The notes under the pieces were generated by a model. The model made no database searches. It saw nothing but the letters and a program-made list of their open reading frames with translations, and was not told the DNA's origin. The translations under genes were made by a program, and so were the position numbers. A DNA stretch of 64,000 nucleotides from Dehalococcoidia bacterium (GTDB lineage Bacteria; Chloroflexota; Dehalococcoidia; Bin125): NCBI GenBank assembly GCA_022825265.1, contig JAJDXE010000013.1, positions 1-64,000 of the forward strand, given 5' to 3'. Positions 10,982-19,715 of the stretch are shown piece after piece (position 1 is the stretch's first letter; every line of letters starts with the position of its first letter).

Positions 10982-11920
10982 ATGCGTATCTCAGTGCTTG
11001 GCGGAAGCGGATTTATCGGGCCGCGCGTGATGCGGCAGCTGGTCGAGCATGGACATGAGGTCCACTGCATGGACATCAATCCCAATGCGCCGGTCCTCGA
11101 CCCGCTGCGCGACCGGATCGAGATCATCCACGGCGACATCACCGTGATGGACGATGTCGTGGAAGCACTCGTGGCGGCCAAACCAGACCGCGTGCTCAAT
11201 CTCGCCTACGTGCTGGGCGCGTCCGAGGCCGACCCGCATCCTCAGGTGAAGATCAACATCCTGGGCATGGACAACTGCTTCGAGGCGGCCCGCCTGCTCG
11301 ATATCCGCCGCGTGGTCTACGCAAGTTCGCTCGCGGTCTACGGGCCGCAACGACTGCACGGCTCAAAGATGGTCACCGAGGACGACCTCTGTCTCGGCAC
11401 AGGAATCTACTCGGTCTCGAAGCGATTCAATGAGCACCAGGCCGACTGGTACAACCGCGCCTACGACATGGCGATCACCGGCATCCGCCCGGCCAACATC
11501 ACCGGCCCCGACAAGGTCCGAGGCTCGATGAATCACGTCCAGTGCCAGGTCCTGCCGGCCCGCAACGAGCCAGTCAGCTTCCCCTATCGCGACACCATGA
11601 CCCTGCCGCTCCACGTCGAAGACATCGCCGAGGTGTTTGTCCGCGTCACGCTGGCCGAGGAAACCGCCCACGCGATCTACAACTCGGGCGGACACCCGAC
11701 CGGCATGGGCGACCTGGCCGACGCGGTGCGCGAGTTCCTCCCCGATGCCGAGATCACGTTCGAAGCAGACGAAGGAGGCCACGACGCCTCCGGCCTCTAC
11801 CTAATGGACAACACGCGTCTCGTCGAGGAGTTCGAGGTCGAGTACGCCCCCTTCAAGCAGCGAGTCCTGGAGACGATCAACGAGGTCCGCCGCGACGAAG
11901 GGTTGCCGACCGTCGGCTAG
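10982..11920 (+). CDS. NAD-dependent epimerase/dehydratase family protein
   Basis: This is a 312-residue extended SDR. MRISVLGGSGFIGPRV is the NAD(P)-binding glycine loop, YSVSK carries the catalytic Tyr-Lys pair, and the C-terminal half resembles UDP-sugar epimerases. The start is fixed by the glycine motif lying at the extreme N terminus. It is the last gene of a plus-strand run and converges with the ABC permease gene, with which it overlaps by four bases at the 3' ends. The specific sugar or aldehyde substrate cannot be told. Confidence 0.85.
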   Translation: MRISVLGGSGFIGPRVMRQLVEHGHEVHCMDINPNAPVLDPLRDRIEIIHGDITVMDDVVEALVAAKPDRVLNLAYVLGASEADPHPQVKINILGMDNCFEAARLLDIRRVVYASSLAVYGPQRLHGSKMVTEDDLCLGTGIYSVSKRFNEHQADWYNRAYDMAITGIRPANITGPDKVRGSMNHVQCQVLPARNEPVSFPYRDTMTLPLHVEDIAEVFVRVTLAEETAHAIYNSGGHPTGMGDLADAVREFLPDAEITFEADEGGHDASGLYLMDNTRLVEEFEVEYAPFKQRVLETINEVRRDEGLPTVG

Positions 11921-12735
11921 CCACCCCGCTTCGAAGGGTGCCAGCGCAGGACGTAGCGGTCGATACCGGCCACGATCATGTACTGGCTGATCCCGAGCAG
12001 GCAGGCCATCACGATGGCCGTCCAGACCTCGACCGTGTGTACGTTGTTCGCCTCGTTGCGTATGTAGCCGCCGAGATTCTCAAAGCTACCGCCGAAGTAC
12101 TCCGAGATGATCGCCACGATCATCGCGATCGTGACGGCGATCTTCATTCCTGAGAAGAAGAGCGGCAGCGCGTACGGGACGTGCAGGTTCCAGAACGTGC
12201 GGACGTGCCCAGCAGCATAGGAACGCATCAGCTCCTGGGCGTTCGCGTCAGCGCTGCGCAGTCCGACCAGCGTGTAGGTGAACAGGATGGGCGCAGTGGC
12301 AATCGCCACAGTCGCAATCTTTGAGCCGGCCTCAATCCCAAACCAGACGACGGTCAATGGAGCCAACGAGATCACCGGCACGGCCTTGAGCACGGCCGCG
12401 TAGATCCCGACCCCTTCGGCCATCCATCGTGTACGGAAGGTGATCGCCGCCAGGGCGATCCCGATTCCCCCTCCAAGCAGCAGTCCGCGTCCGGCCACAC
12501 CGAGCGTGTTGCGGCCCTGACGGATCAACCTGCCGAAGTCCTCGACGAACAGGCTGGCGATTTCGCTTGGCCTGGGCAGCAGAAAACGCTGGATGTCAAA
12601 TGCCTCAATCACTAACTCCCACAGAGCGATCGCAGCAATGAACACGAGCAGCGGGGGAATCACCACACCGGCGTGGCGATTCCACTGTCGCAGCTGCTCA
12701 GGGCCGGATTCCAGGGCTGGGTCAGCAGTGGTCAT
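11917..12735 (-). CDS. ABC transporter permease (NitT/TauT type)
   Basis: This is an integral membrane permease of 272 residues with about six hydrophobic segments. The coupling segment around LRSADANAQELMRSYAAG is the EAA-type loop that contacts the ATPase. It is the last gene of the minus-strand operon that begins with the pyrimidine-type binding protein and overlaps the ATPase gene by four bases. Together with the second permease and the ATPase it forms an importer of the SsuC/ThiX group. The cargo is inferred from the catabolic genes in the same operon. Confidence 0.88.
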   Translation of the reverse strand: MTTADPALESGPEQLRQWNRHAGVVIPPLLVFIAAIALWELVIEAFDIQRFLLPRPSEIASLFVEDFGRLIRQGRNTLGVAGRGLLLGGGIGIALAAITFRTRWMAEGVGIYAAVLKAVPVISLAPLTVVWFGIEAGSKIATVAIATAPILFTYTLVGLRSADANAQELMRSYAAGHVRTFWNLHVPYALPLFFSGMKIAVTIAMIVAIISEYFGGSFENLGGYIRNEANNVHTVEVWTAIVMACLLGISQYMIVAGIDRYVLRWHPSKRGG

Positions 12736-13562
12736 CGGTCGCCAACCATTGCCTTGCTTAGCGACTCACGGACTTGAGTGACGAGCTCGTAGTAGCGAGT
12801 CGACTCCTCCACCTCGGTTGTTCTGGGATAGGGAAGGTCGACCGGGATGATCTCCTGCACCCGGCCCGGTCGCGCGGTCATCACCACGACTCGGTTGGAG
12901 AGCAACACCGCCTCGGGAATGCTGTGTGTCACGAACAGGATCGTGGTGTTGGTCTCTTCCCAGATGCGGTGGAGCTCGAGGTTCATCCGGTCTCGAGTGA
13001 TCTCGTCGAGCGCGCCGAAGGGCTCGTCCATCAGCAAGATGGAAGGCCGGAAGACCAGCGCCCGCGCCAGCGACACTCGCTGCTGCATCCCGCCCGAGAG
13101 CTGGTACGGATGGTGGCCTTCGAATCCGTCCAGTCCGACCATGCTCAGCAAGCGCTCGATTTCTTCCTCCTTCTTCTGGCTCGACATCCCAGAGATCTTC
13201 ATGATCTCCAGCGGCAGGGCGACGTTCTTCCAAACCGTGCGCCAGTCGAACAACGTCGGTGCCTGGAAGATGAAACCGTAGTCGCGGTCGAGCCGTGCCT
13301 GGCGCGGCGTCTTGTCATTGACGACAACCGTCCCGCCGCTGGGTTCGATCAGGTCGGCTGCCAGGCGCAAGAGGGTTGATTTGCCGCACCCCGAGGGTCC
13401 GATCAGCGACACGAACTCTCGCTCGGCAATGTTGAGGTCGACCATTTCAATCGCGAGGGTGGCGTTGACGCCGCTACCGAACTCCTTGCGCACCCCTTCG
13501 AACGAGATCGCGGTTTGCGTTCCGATCTGGACGGCTTCAGATGAAGTGTCAGGCGTCGTCAT
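12732..13562 (-). CDS. ABC transporter ATP-binding protein (NitT/TauT type)
   Basis: This is the 276-residue nucleotide-binding subunit of the importer. GPSGCGKST is Walker A, LSGGMQQRVSLARAL is the ABC signature, and ILLMDEPFGALDE is Walker B. THSIPEAV supplies the switch histidine. The length and the C-terminal tail match the SsuB/ThiZ branch of importers for nitrate, sulfonates and pyrimidines. It sits between two permease genes, which implies a heterodimeric membrane pore. Confidence 0.93.
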   Translation of the reverse strand: MTTPDTSSEAVQIGTQTAISFEGVRKEFGSGVNATLAIEMVDLNIAEREFVSLIGPSGCGKSTLLRLAADLIEPSGGTVVVNDKTPRQARLDRDYGFIFQAPTLFDWRTVWKNVALPLEIMKISGMSSQKKEEEIERLLSMVGLDGFEGHHPYQLSGGMQQRVSLARALVFRPSILLMDEPFGALDEITRDRMNLELHRIWEETNTTILFVTHSIPEAVLLSNRVVVMTARPGRVQEIIPVDLPYPRTTEVEESTRYYELVTQVRESLSKAMVGDR

Positions 13563-13574
13563 GGACTACCTCGC

Positions 13575-14462
13575 TTAACTCAGTTCCTGGGCTCGATAGC
13601 CGCGCAGCACGACGAGCTGAATGACGCGGACCATTCCCACCATCGCTCCACCCAGCAGGCAGGCTCCGCCGATGGCGGCGAACAACGACTCGGGCTGGAG
13701 GCTGAAGTATTGCTGCGAAGTGAGAATCACGACTCCGATGCCATCCTGTGATCCCACCGGCAGCTCCGCCACGATCGCGCCGATCACGCTGAAGGCCGCT
13801 GCCACTTCCAGTCCGGTGAAGATGTAGGGCATCGCGCTGGGCAATCGCAGCTTGAAGAACACCTCGGTTCGCGATGCGCCGTAGGAAGCCATCAGATCGA
13901 GACTGTCCTGCGAGACGTCGCCGATCCCGCGCGCCGTCGTGACCGCAATCGGAAAAAATGCGAGGAAGCCGGCAATCAGCGCCTTCGTCTCCCAGCCGGT
14001 ACCCAGCCAGATCACCAGCGCCGGCGCAATCGCGACGATCGGCACGGTCTGCGCGCCGATCACGAAGGGCATGATCCCGCGCCCGGTCCAGCGGCTCAGC
14101 GCCATCAACGTGCCGGCCGCAAATCCGGCGACAATCGCAACGGACAGGCCGCTCAGCGCCTCGATGAACGTCAATCGAAGGTTGCGCCCGATCGCCAGCC
14201 AGACCACGTCGCCCTGCGAGTTGATGCTGAACAGGTAGTCGACGACCTCATGGAAATGAGGCAACGTCGTGCGGGGGGCATCGGTCGCCCACTTGAGAAA
14301 CTCCCACCCGCCGAGGAACAGGGCAACGAGGATCAGGATCAGAGTGATTCGGCCCGAGGCCGAGCGAAGCCGTTCCGCGCGCTCTTCGGTGAGGAAACGC
14401 TCACGCGTGGAGAATTGGGCCGCAACCTCCGGGCCAGCGCTGGCGCTCATCGCTCGACGCAC
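13575..14462 (-). CDS. ABC transporter permease (NitT/TauT type)
   Basis: This is the second membrane subunit, 295 residues. It has a long polar N terminus (about 45 residues), then membrane segments beginning near ITLILILVALFLGGWEF. The EAA-like coupling loop is around SLDLMASYGASRTEVFFKLRLP. It ends 12 bases before the ATPase gene and starts 22 bases after the LLM gene, so it is within the operon. Having two distinct permeases and one ATPase suggests a heterodimeric pore that can recognise an asymmetric solute. Confidence 0.88.
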   Translation of the reverse strand: MRRAMSASAGPEVAAQFSTRERFLTEERAERLRSASGRITLILILVALFLGGWEFLKWATDAPRTTLPHFHEVVDYLFSINSQGDVVWLAIGRNLRLTFIEALSGLSVAIVAGFAAGTLMALSRWTGRGIMPFVIGAQTVPIVAIAPALVIWLGTGWETKALIAGFLAFFPIAVTTARGIGDVSQDSLDLMASYGASRTEVFFKLRLPSAMPYIFTGLEVAAAFSVIGAIVAELPVGSQDGIGVVILTSQQYFSLQPESLFAAIGGACLLGGAMVGMVRVIQLVVLRGYRAQELS

Positions 14463-14484
14463 TCACTTTCGGCGTGAATCTCGC

Positions 14485-15492
14485 TCAGCCATCGCGCCGA
14501 GCCGCGCGCGCGATCTTCTCGACCGTGTCCTGGTAGTTGCCCAGGGGAGTGAGCACCGGCTCCGTGCAGCCTGCGGCGACGAACGCCTCAATCCGCTCCA
14601 TCGCCTCCGACGTCGTGCCGCAGCAGCAAACGTCGCGAACCAGTTCATCGGGAATGAACTGCATCGCCGCTTCGATCTGTTCCTGCGTAGCGGGCCAGCC
14701 CATCACGCTCTTGACGCCGGCGATCTGCTCCTCCGTCGCGCCGCAGGTCTCGGTGATGTGCGGTTGTTGGCCGATGTACTGGGTCAGGAACTTCTTGCAG
14801 GCCTCGACCGCCGCCTGTGGATTGTCATCGTCGACCGCCACGCCGAGCAGCTGTGGACAGTCGATCTCATCCATCGAGCGTCCCGTTCGGTCTGCGCCGA
14901 TCTTGATGTGCTCGACGGAGAGCGCGGTGTACTCGGGCGGGACGAGGAAGTCCATCAGCGCGCCGTCGGCGACCTCGCCGACCAGCTCCATCATCCGCAG
15001 CCGGACCGCGCCGATGTAAATCGGCACCGGATAGGAGGGATTGTCGTCGTCCTCGGGCGTGTCGAACTTGATGTCTTCCACGTCGACGTACTCGCCCTGG
15101 TAGGTGACCGACTTGCCGTCGAGCAGGTCCTTGAGTGCGAGGATGATCTCCTTCATCGCCGTTCGCGGTTTGGCCGTGTGCAGACCGTTGCGGCTGGCCA
15201 GCGGCTCCCACCAGGCGCCGAGTCCGAGTTTGAACCGGCCCGGAGCGAGGTCGTCCAACGTTCGCGCGGTCATCCCTAGCAAACCCACGCTGCGGGTGCG
15301 GAAGGGGAAGATGCCGCTGCCAACCGTGATCCGCTTGGTGTTAGCGGCGGCCAGCGTCAAATGCACGACCGAGTTACGGGTCAACCGACCTTCGCCGGTC
15401 CAGACGGTTTCAAACCCCTGTTCCTCTGCCCATTGCGCCTGTTCGATGATGTCGCGTGGATGATCGATGCCCGACATTAGTCCGAGTTTCAT
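14485..15492 (-). CDS. LLM class flavin/F420-dependent oxidoreductase
   Basis: This 335-residue luciferase-like monooxygenase-superfamily protein starts MKLGLMSGIDHPRD. It resembles the F420-dependent (Mer-like) branch: LTLAAANTKRITVGSGIFPF and GRFKLGLGAWWEP are typical of that fold. F420 or FMN would be the hydride carrier. Within the operon it lies between pyrimidine catabolic genes and their transporter. One inference is that it performs a redox step on the pyrimidine ring, replacing the dihydropyrimidine dehydrogenase that is absent here. A run of cysteines (CCC, about residue 292) is unusual. Confidence 0.8.
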   Translation of the reverse strand: MKLGLMSGIDHPRDIIEQAQWAEEQGFETVWTGEGRLTRNSVVHLTLAAANTKRITVGSGIFPFRTRSVGLLGMTARTLDDLAPGRFKLGLGAWWEPLASRNGLHTAKPRTAMKEIILALKDLLDGKSVTYQGEYVDVEDIKFDTPEDDDNPSYPVPIYIGAVRLRMMELVGEVADGALMDFLVPPEYTALSVEHIKIGADRTGRSMDEIDCPQLLGVAVDDDNPQAAVEACKKFLTQYIGQQPHITETCGATEEQIAGVKSVMGWPATQEQIEAAMQFIPDELVRDVCCCGTTSEAMERIEAFVAAGCTEPVLTPLGNYQDTVEKIARAARRDG

Positions 15493-15548
15493 CTTTACTG
15501 CTCCATCCCCTTCAGCGAGCGAGTCCGCCTCAGTTAGCTACAGGTTGG

Positions 15549-15962
15549 TTAGTCGTCGTCCTCGGCATCGAGCGAGGCGAAGACCTCGGCTGCGACCTGC
15601 AGACCTGAGAGTCCCATTGGGAAGCCGCCGTAGGCGAATTGGTGCACGAAGATGCTCTGGATTTCCTCGCGCGTGAACCCCTGAGCCAGCGCCCCGGCGA
15701 TGTGTCCGCGGAGCTGCCGCTCGCGTCCCAGGGCGGAGATCGTTGCCAGCGTGATGACTCGCTTGGTGCGCAGGTCGAGCGGCCCGTGCGTCCAGACATC
15801 ACCGAAGCAGAACTCGCCAAGCATCCGCGCGACATCTTCGCCGACCTCGCCATTGGCAGCGGCGATCGCGTCCATGCTGGCCGGATCCATGCTGATGCTC
15901 TCCATCAGCTCCACGCCCTGTTGGTAGCGGTCGCTGTCGTGGTAATCAGTCATGCGCGCCAT
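15549..15962 (-). CDS. Carboxymuconolactone decarboxylase family protein
   Basis: This is a small all-helical protein of the CMD/AhpD-like superfamily, about 137 residues. The central block LRTKRVITLATISALGRERQLRGHIAGALAQGFTREE is split here by the usual family pattern of a conserved Glu/Arg, a His, and Gly-x-x-x-Glu-Glu. No CxxC is present, which argues against an AhpD-type peroxidase. The open frame runs further upstream, but ATG codons at 15962 and 15953 (MTDYHDSDRY) are more credible; GGAGAG precedes the first. Its role in the pyrimidine operon is unclear. Confidence 0.78.
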   Translation of the reverse strand: MARMTDYHDSDRYQQGVELMESISMDPASMDAIAAANGEVGEDVARMLGEFCFGDVWTHGPLDLRTKRVITLATISALGRERQLRGHIAGALAQGFTREEIQSIFVHQFAYGGFPMGLSGLQVAAEVFASLDAEDDD

Positions 15963-16008
15963 CCGTCCTTTCTCTCCCGTACGGCCTCGTTTGCGCGATC
16001 CGCTCGCG

Positions 16009-17352
16009 CTATGCACGGACGGCTTCGTCCGTGATGTCGAGTGCTCGGTCGACGACCGATAACGCCCAGCGCAGCTCCTCTTCCGTGATCGTCAGCGGCG
16101 GATTGCCAAAGATGAAATCGCCGCGCACGTTGACGAACATGCCCTCGTTGCGGAAGAACTGATCGACTTGGTGGGTTAGGTCGGGGTCAATCGACATCAG
16201 CGGCGCCTTGGTCGCGCGATCTGCGGTCAGCTCGATCACGGTGAACAGTCCGCGCCCGCGCGCCTCGCCGATCGAAGGATGCCGGTCCTTCATCGCGGCG
16301 TACTCGTCCTGCATGATCTCGCCCATCCGCTGGGCGTTCTCAATCAGGTTGTCCTCTTCGTAAACGCTGAGGGTCGCCAGCGCCGCCGCGCAGCCGACCG
16401 CGTGGCTGCCGTAGGTGATGCCGTGACCGAGGGGATTGTGCTCGAAGTGCTCTGCGATCCGGTCGTTGACCATCACGGCGCCGAGCGGCACGATCGCACT
16501 GGTCAATCCCTTGGCCATGGTCATCATGTCGGGCGCCACATCCTCGTGCTCGATCGCGAACCACTTCCCGGTGCGCCCGAATCCGGCCATCACCTCATCA
16601 TCGATGAGCAATATGCCATAGCGGTCGCAGAGCTCGCGGACGCCCCGGTACCAACCCTCAGGCGGCACGATGATCCCGTTGGTGCCGGTGATCGGCTCCA
16701 GCAGGATCGCCGCGATCGTCTCCGGACCCTCGCGCTGGATCACGTCCTCCAGGTACTGCATGTAGGCCGGGACGAAATCCTCCTCGTTCACGGCCAGGGG
16801 ACTGCGATACAGGTAGGGATCGAGGATTCGCACGACGCCGGTCATGCCCTCCTCCGAGGGCATCCGCCGGAAATCGCCCGAGGCGTACATCACCCCCTGG
16901 CTGCTGCCGTGATAGGAGCGGTAACGGGTCAGGATCTTGTGTCGCCCGGTATAGAGTCGCGCGATCCGGACGGCAGCCTCATTCGCGTCGGCGCCGGCCA
17001 ATGTGATGTACGACTTGTTTAGTCCCTCGGGCGAAATCCGCGCCAGTTCCTTGCCCAGCCTGCCTCGCGCCTCGGTCGCGTGCGCCGGTACGACATACGG
17101 GAGCTCCGCGACCTGATCGGCGATTGCCTTGACCACCCGGTCGTCCGCATGACCAATATTGACGCACATGGCCTGCGAGTTGAAGTCGAGGTAGCGGTTC
17201 CCGTCGGCGTCCCAGAGATAGTTGCCCTTGGCGCGGGCGAAGGGGATCGGGTTGACTTGCTCCTGAGTGCCCCACTCGTACAGCGTGTACTCGCGGCAAA
17301 GGTCCAGGATCTCTTGGGCGCTCGCGCCCGAGACAGGTTGTTCCATGCTCAT
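16009..17352 (-). CDS. Class III aminotransferase (probable beta-alanine/omega-amino acid transaminase)
   Basis: This 447-residue PLP enzyme has the class III motif LLIDDEVMAGFGRTGKWFAIEH, written here as two adjoining parts, followed by MTMAKGLTSAIVPLGAV, which holds the Schiff-base lysine. Family members convert beta-alanine, beta-aminoisobutyrate or other omega-amino acids to semialdehydes. It starts one base after the dihydropyrimidinase stop, so it would take the beta-alanine or beta-aminoisobutyrate released by beta-ureidopropionase. Glutamate-1-semialdehyde aminomutase is related, but the neighbours favour the catabolic role. Confidence 0.87.
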   Translation of the reverse strand: MSMEQPVSGASAQEILDLCREYTLYEWGTQEQVNPIPFARAKGNYLWDADGNRYLDFNSQAMCVNIGHADDRVVKAIADQVAELPYVVPAHATEARGRLGKELARISPEGLNKSYITLAGADANEAAVRIARLYTGRHKILTRYRSYHGSSQGVMYASGDFRRMPSEEGMTGVVRILDPYLYRSPLAVNEEDFVPAYMQYLEDVIQREGPETIAAILLEPITGTNGIIVPPEGWYRGVRELCDRYGILLIDDEVMAGFGRTGKWFAIEHEDVAPDMMTMAKGLTSAIVPLGAVMVNDRIAEHFEHNPLGHGITYGSHAVGCAAALATLSVYEEDNLIENAQRMGEIMQDEYAAMKDRHPSIGEARGRGLFTVIELTADRATKAPLMSIDPDLTHQVDQFFRNEGMFVNVRGDFIFGNPPLTITEEELRWALSVVDRALDITDEAVRA

Positions 17353-17353
17353 G

Positions 17354-18790
17354 TCAGGCCGTCACACTCTCGGGGTGGTCGAGCACGTACGGTGTCGAAC
17401 GACGGATGTACTGCCCACGCCCGAGTTCGCCGAGGAACTCTTCGCCGCTGACAATGATCTCGCCTCGTGAGATCACCGTGCTTGGACGTCCGCTCACCTT
17501 CATCCCCTCGTAGAGGTTGTAGTCGACTCGCATGTGGTGCGTGGCGGCCTCGATCGTGTAGTCGGCATTGGGGTCCCAGACCACGACGTCGGCATCGGCG
17601 CCGATTGCGATGATCCCCTTCCTCGGATAGAGGCCGAAGAGCTTGGCCGGCATCGTGCAGTTGAGGTCGACGAAGCGCATCATGTCGAAGTGTCCGCCGA
17701 CGACGCCGCCTTCGTACATCAGGTGCATGCGGTTCTCGACCCCGGGCACGCCGTTGGGGATGTAGCGGAAGTCGCCCTTGCCCATCGGCTTTTGCGGCGG
17801 TAGCTCGGCCAGGTCGTCCTGCATCCGGAAGGTGCAATGGTCGGTCGCGATCACGGTGATCGCGCCATTATCGATCCCGCGCCAGAGCTCATCCTGGTTG
17901 GCCCGCTCTCGAATCGGTGGCGAGCAGATGTACTTGGCAGCCTCGAAGCCCGCATTCTCGTAGTCCTCATACGCGGCGAACAGGTACTGCGGGCAGGTCT
18001 CCGCGTAGACCGCCTGGCCTCGCGCCTTGGCTGCCTCAACCTCGGTCAGCGCGGTGCGGCTGGAGAGATGCACGATGTAGACCGCCGAACCGGCCATCTC
18101 GGCCATCGCGATTCCGCGATGCGTCGCCTCGCCCTCGACGAGATGCGGGTGGGCGTGCATGTGCATGTGTTCCTGCACCTTGCCCTCGGCGGCGAACTGA
18201 TCGGTGATCTGCTGAATCACGTGACCGTTCTCGGCGTGCAGCGTCACGATCGCATTGGTGTCCGCGGCCACCTGCATGGCGCGGAAGATGGTCAGGTCGT
18301 CCACCATCATCGTGCCGGGATAGGCCATCAACAGCTTGAAACTGGTGACGCCTTCGCCGGGCAGCGCGGCCAACTCCTCCAGATATTCCTGTGAATCCAG
18401 ATTGGTCGCCATCAAGTGGAAGCCGTAGTCGATCACCGCCTGCGACTCAGCCTGGCGGCGTCGATGCTCGATCGCCTCGATCGGCGACATGCCTTCGCGC
18501 TCCTGCCGCGCGAAATCGACCACCGTCGTCGTACCGCCGAAGGCAGCGGCGACCGTGCCCGATTCCCAACTATCTGCCGTGATCGTGCGGAACACGGTTT
18601 CGCCGAGGTGTGTGTGCACGTCAATCCCACCGGGAATCACGTACTGCCCCTCTGCGGAGACGACCTCGTCCGCGGCGACCTGGAGATCGGCGCCGATCTG
18701 GACGATCACACCGTCGTCCAGAAAGACATCGGCAACGTACTGTTCACTCGCGGTCGTCACGGTTCCGCCGGTAATCAGGATGGATGCCAT
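17354..18790 (-). CDS. Dihydropyrimidinase
   Basis: This 478-residue cyclic amidohydrolase opens dihydrouracil or dihydrothymine to the N-carbamoyl beta-amino acid. Metal ligands are visible: HTH (His59, His61), the lysine to be carboxylated (Lys152 in FKLLMAYPGT), then HAENGH, VHLSS and the Asp of VIATDHCTF. The length fits bacterial dihydropyrimidinase/hydantoinase. Hydantoinase or phenylhydantoinase activity is an alternative, but the adjacent beta-ureidopropionase and aminotransferase make the reductive pyrimidine route most likely. Confidence 0.91.
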   Translation of the reverse strand: MASILITGGTVTTASEQYVADVFLDDGVIVQIGADLQVAADEVVSAEGQYVIPGGIDVHTHLGETVFRTITADSWESGTVAAAFGGTTTVVDFARQEREGMSPIEAIEHRRRQAESQAVIDYGFHLMATNLDSQEYLEELAALPGEGVTSFKLLMAYPGTMMVDDLTIFRAMQVAADTNAIVTLHAENGHVIQQITDQFAAEGKVQEHMHMHAHPHLVEGEATHRGIAMAEMAGSAVYIVHLSSRTALTEVEAAKARGQAVYAETCPQYLFAAYEDYENAGFEAAKYICSPPIRERANQDELWRGIDNGAITVIATDHCTFRMQDDLAELPPQKPMGKGDFRYIPNGVPGVENRMHLMYEGGVVGGHFDMMRFVDLNCTMPAKLFGLYPRKGIIAIGADADVVVWDPNADYTIEAATHHMRVDYNLYEGMKVSGRPSTVISRGEIIVSGEEFLGELGRGQYIRRSTPYVLDHPESVTA

Positions 18791-18818
18791 CTCGCACCTC
18801 CTTCGCTGGTTGGAGCGG

Positions 18819-19652
18819 TTAGGGCTTGGTCAATGACTCGTACATGTCAGGTCGGCGGTCACGGTAGAACGGCCACTCGGCGCGCGCCTCAGAGAGCTGA
18901 TCCAAGTCGAGATCAGCGACAATGACCGCCTCTTGATCGTCGGCCTGAGCAAGGACTTCGCCGCTCGGGTTGCAGAAATAGCTGTGTCCGTAGAAATGCA
19001 CGTCGGGCTTCAGCGCGGTGCCGACCCGGTTGATCGTGCCCACGAAATAGCCGTTGGCGATTGCATGGAAGCGTTGCTCGACATCCCAAAGCACCCTGGA
19101 GTGCCCCGCCGTTGCTGAGGGGATAAAGACGATTTCGGCACCGTTGAGTCCCAGGGCACGCGCGCCCTCGGGAAAGTGCCGGTCGTAGCAGATGTAGACG
19201 CCGATCTTGCCCACGCTGGTATCGAACGTGGGATAGCCAAGGTTGCCGGGTCGGAAGTAGTATTTCTCGAGGAAGTTGTCCGAGTGCGGAATGTGGGTTT
19301 TGCGGTACTTGCCCAGATACGATCCGTCGGAGTCGATCACCGCGGCGCAGTTGTAGAGAAAGCCCGGCGACTCGATCTCATAGACCGGCACGATCAGCAC
19401 CATGCCCGTTTCTTTGGCAATCTCCTGCATACGTTGCACGGTGGGTCCGTCGGGAACCGGCTCGGCCAGGCCATACCAGCGCTTGTCCTCTTCCTGGCAG
19501 AAGTAAGGACCGGTCGCGAGTTCCTGCAGACAGGTAACCTGCGCTCCCTGCTCGGCGGCCTTGTGGATCAATTCAATCTGCCGTTCAACCATCGCCTCCA
19601 CAGGCGTGAGACCCTCGGTCTGGATCAGCGCGGCGCGGACGATGCGGGACAT
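18819..19652 (-). CDS. Nitrilase-family hydrolase, probable beta-ureidopropionase
   Basis: This 277-residue carbon-nitrogen hydrolase has the catalytic triad Glu44 (LQELATGPY), Lys118 (KYRKTHIPH) and Cys155 (YICYDRHFPE). The last block is typical of the N-carbamoylputrescine amidase/beta-ureidopropionase branch. It would hydrolyse N-carbamoyl-beta-alanine to beta-alanine, CO2 and ammonia, the step after dihydropyrimidinase. The genes are 28 bases apart on the same strand. N-carbamoylputrescine amidase is the main alternative. Confidence 0.88.
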   Translation of the reverse strand: MSRIVRAALIQTEGLTPVEAMVERQIELIHKAAEQGAQVTCLQELATGPYFCQEEDKRWYGLAEPVPDGPTVQRMQEIAKETGMVLIVPVYEIESPGFLYNCAAVIDSDGSYLGKYRKTHIPHSDNFLEKYYFRPGNLGYPTFDTSVGKIGVYICYDRHFPEGARALGLNGAEIVFIPSATAGHSRVLWDVEQRFHAIANGYFVGTINRVGTALKPDVHFYGHSYFCNPSGEVLAQADDQEAVIVADLDLDQLSEARAEWPFYRDRRPDMYESLTKP

Positions 19653-19715
19653 GGTTCACCGCCTCCTTCAAGGTGATACGGCGGCCGATCATCGGTCGGC
19701 CGCCGTCGGATTGAC